A stretch of 64,000 nt of DNA from Phytobacter palmae (GTDB taxonomy: Bacteria; Pseudomonadota; Gammaproteobacteria; Enterobacterales; Enterobacteriaceae), in assembly GCA_900112785.1 (NCBI GenBank), contig FONB01000015.1:1-64000 (forward strand), written 5' to 3'. This document shows, in pieces, positions 63,630-64,000 of the stretch; position 1 is the stretch's first letter, and every line of letters begins with the position of its first letter. Made by a program: the position numbers and the translations under genes. The notes below the pieces were generated by a model, which did no database searches, had not been told where the DNA came from, and saw only the letters and a program-made list of their open reading frames with translations.

Positions 63630-64000
63630 ATGAGACAAATTACTACCGCCCCCCGTCATCACCAGCTCACCAATATTCACACCTGGACACCGGACAGTCA
63701 GTGGCTGGTGTTTGATGTACGGCCTTCCGGTGCATCATTTACCGGCGAAACTATCGAACGGGTCAATATTCATACTGGTGCCGTTGAGGTGATCTATCAG
63801 GCGAAAGAGGGGGCGCATGTAGGCGTCGTGACCGTTCATCCCGATGAAGAGAAATATGTCTTTATCCACGGTCCGGAAAACCCCGATGCTGAATGGCATT
63901 ACGATTTTCACCATCGTCGCGGCGTCATTCACGCGCACGGAAAAACCACTAACCTGGACGCGCTGGACATCACTGCACCCTTTACGCCAGGCGCCTTGCG
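63630..64000 (+). CDS. yidR: YidR, conserved protein (5' part, runs off the window)
   Basis: An open frame from ATG 63630 to the window end, 123 codons so far. It begins MRQITTAPRHHQLTNIHTW and includes PDSQWLVFDVRPSGASF, closely matching E. coli YidR (about 415 residues), a beta-propeller/TolB-like protein of unknown function. It lies 55 bp after dgoT. In E. coli, cbrA sits between the two. Confidence 0.9.
   Translation, partial: MRQITTAPRHHQLTNIHTWTPDSQWLVFDVRPSGASFTGETIERVNIHTGAVEVIYQAKEGAHVGVVTVHPDEEKYVFIHGPENPDAEWHYDFHHRRGVIHAHGKTTNLDALDITAPFTPGAL

Overview
This window is a chromosomal replication-origin region of a member of the Enterobacteriaceae. Gene content, order and protein sequences follow the Escherichia coli K-12 rrn-rbs-asnA-oriC-atp-glm-pst-dnaA-gyrB-dgo segment, read in the opposite orientation to the usual E. 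coli map. Many proteins look close to, but not identical with, their E. coli counterparts. The tna/mdtL/yidZ and bglGFB genes are missing, which points to a relative such as Enterobacter, Lelliottia, Citrobacter or Salmonella. I cannot fix genus or species from sequence reading alone.

Layout. 1-350: the first bases of a 16S rRNA gene (minus strand) with its boxA leader and P2/P1 promoters. 499-2606: regulator yieP and exporter hsrA. 2609-8640: the ribose operon rbsDACBKR (minus strand) with two RbsR palindromes. 8664-13696: the potassium transporter kup, then the AAA+/VWA pair ravA-viaA. 13697-15847: asnA, asnC, mioC. 15849-16130: oriC, with recognisable 13-mers, DnaA boxes and dense GATC sites. 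16221-18849: mnmG and rsmG. 19464-26359: the complete ATP synthase operon atpIBEFHAGDC. 26685-30181: glmU-glmS. 30244-30819: an unrecognised four-helix membrane protein. 31093-35800: pstSCAB-phoU with Pho boxes. 36082-39131: a bgl-type antitermination leader with two RAT/terminator modules directly upstream of porin bglH and secreted esterase yieL, with no bglG, bglF or bglB. 39171-42728: yieH, adeP, chrR, yieE. 42890-44934: a 2H-phosphoesterase-like gene whose start overlaps the mnmE stop. 45113-47497: yidC, yidD, rnpA, rpmH. 48151-54314: dnaA, dnaN, recF, gyrB, with a palindromic insertion between dnaN and recF. 54348-56419: a divergent LysR/oxidoreductase pair. 56535-63574: yidA, cbrA and the D-galactonate genes dgoRKADT. 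63630 to the end: the 5' part of yidR.

Most of the window is core information processing and energy metabolism: initiation at oriC by DnaA, the sliding clamp, gyrase, tRNA modification by MnmE and MnmG, ATP synthase, amino-sugar synthesis for the cell wall, phosphate uptake and membrane protein insertion. Several inducible catabolic units (ribose, galactonate, beta-glucoside porin) are interspersed.

No insertion sequence with a transposase, prophage, CRISPR array or tRNA gene was seen. The most interesting departures from the reference layout are the bgl leader without its antiterminator gene, the 2H-phosphoesterase-like gene coupled to mnmE, the palindromic elements at dnaN/recF and mnmE/yidC, and the unrecognised membrane protein between glmS and pstS.
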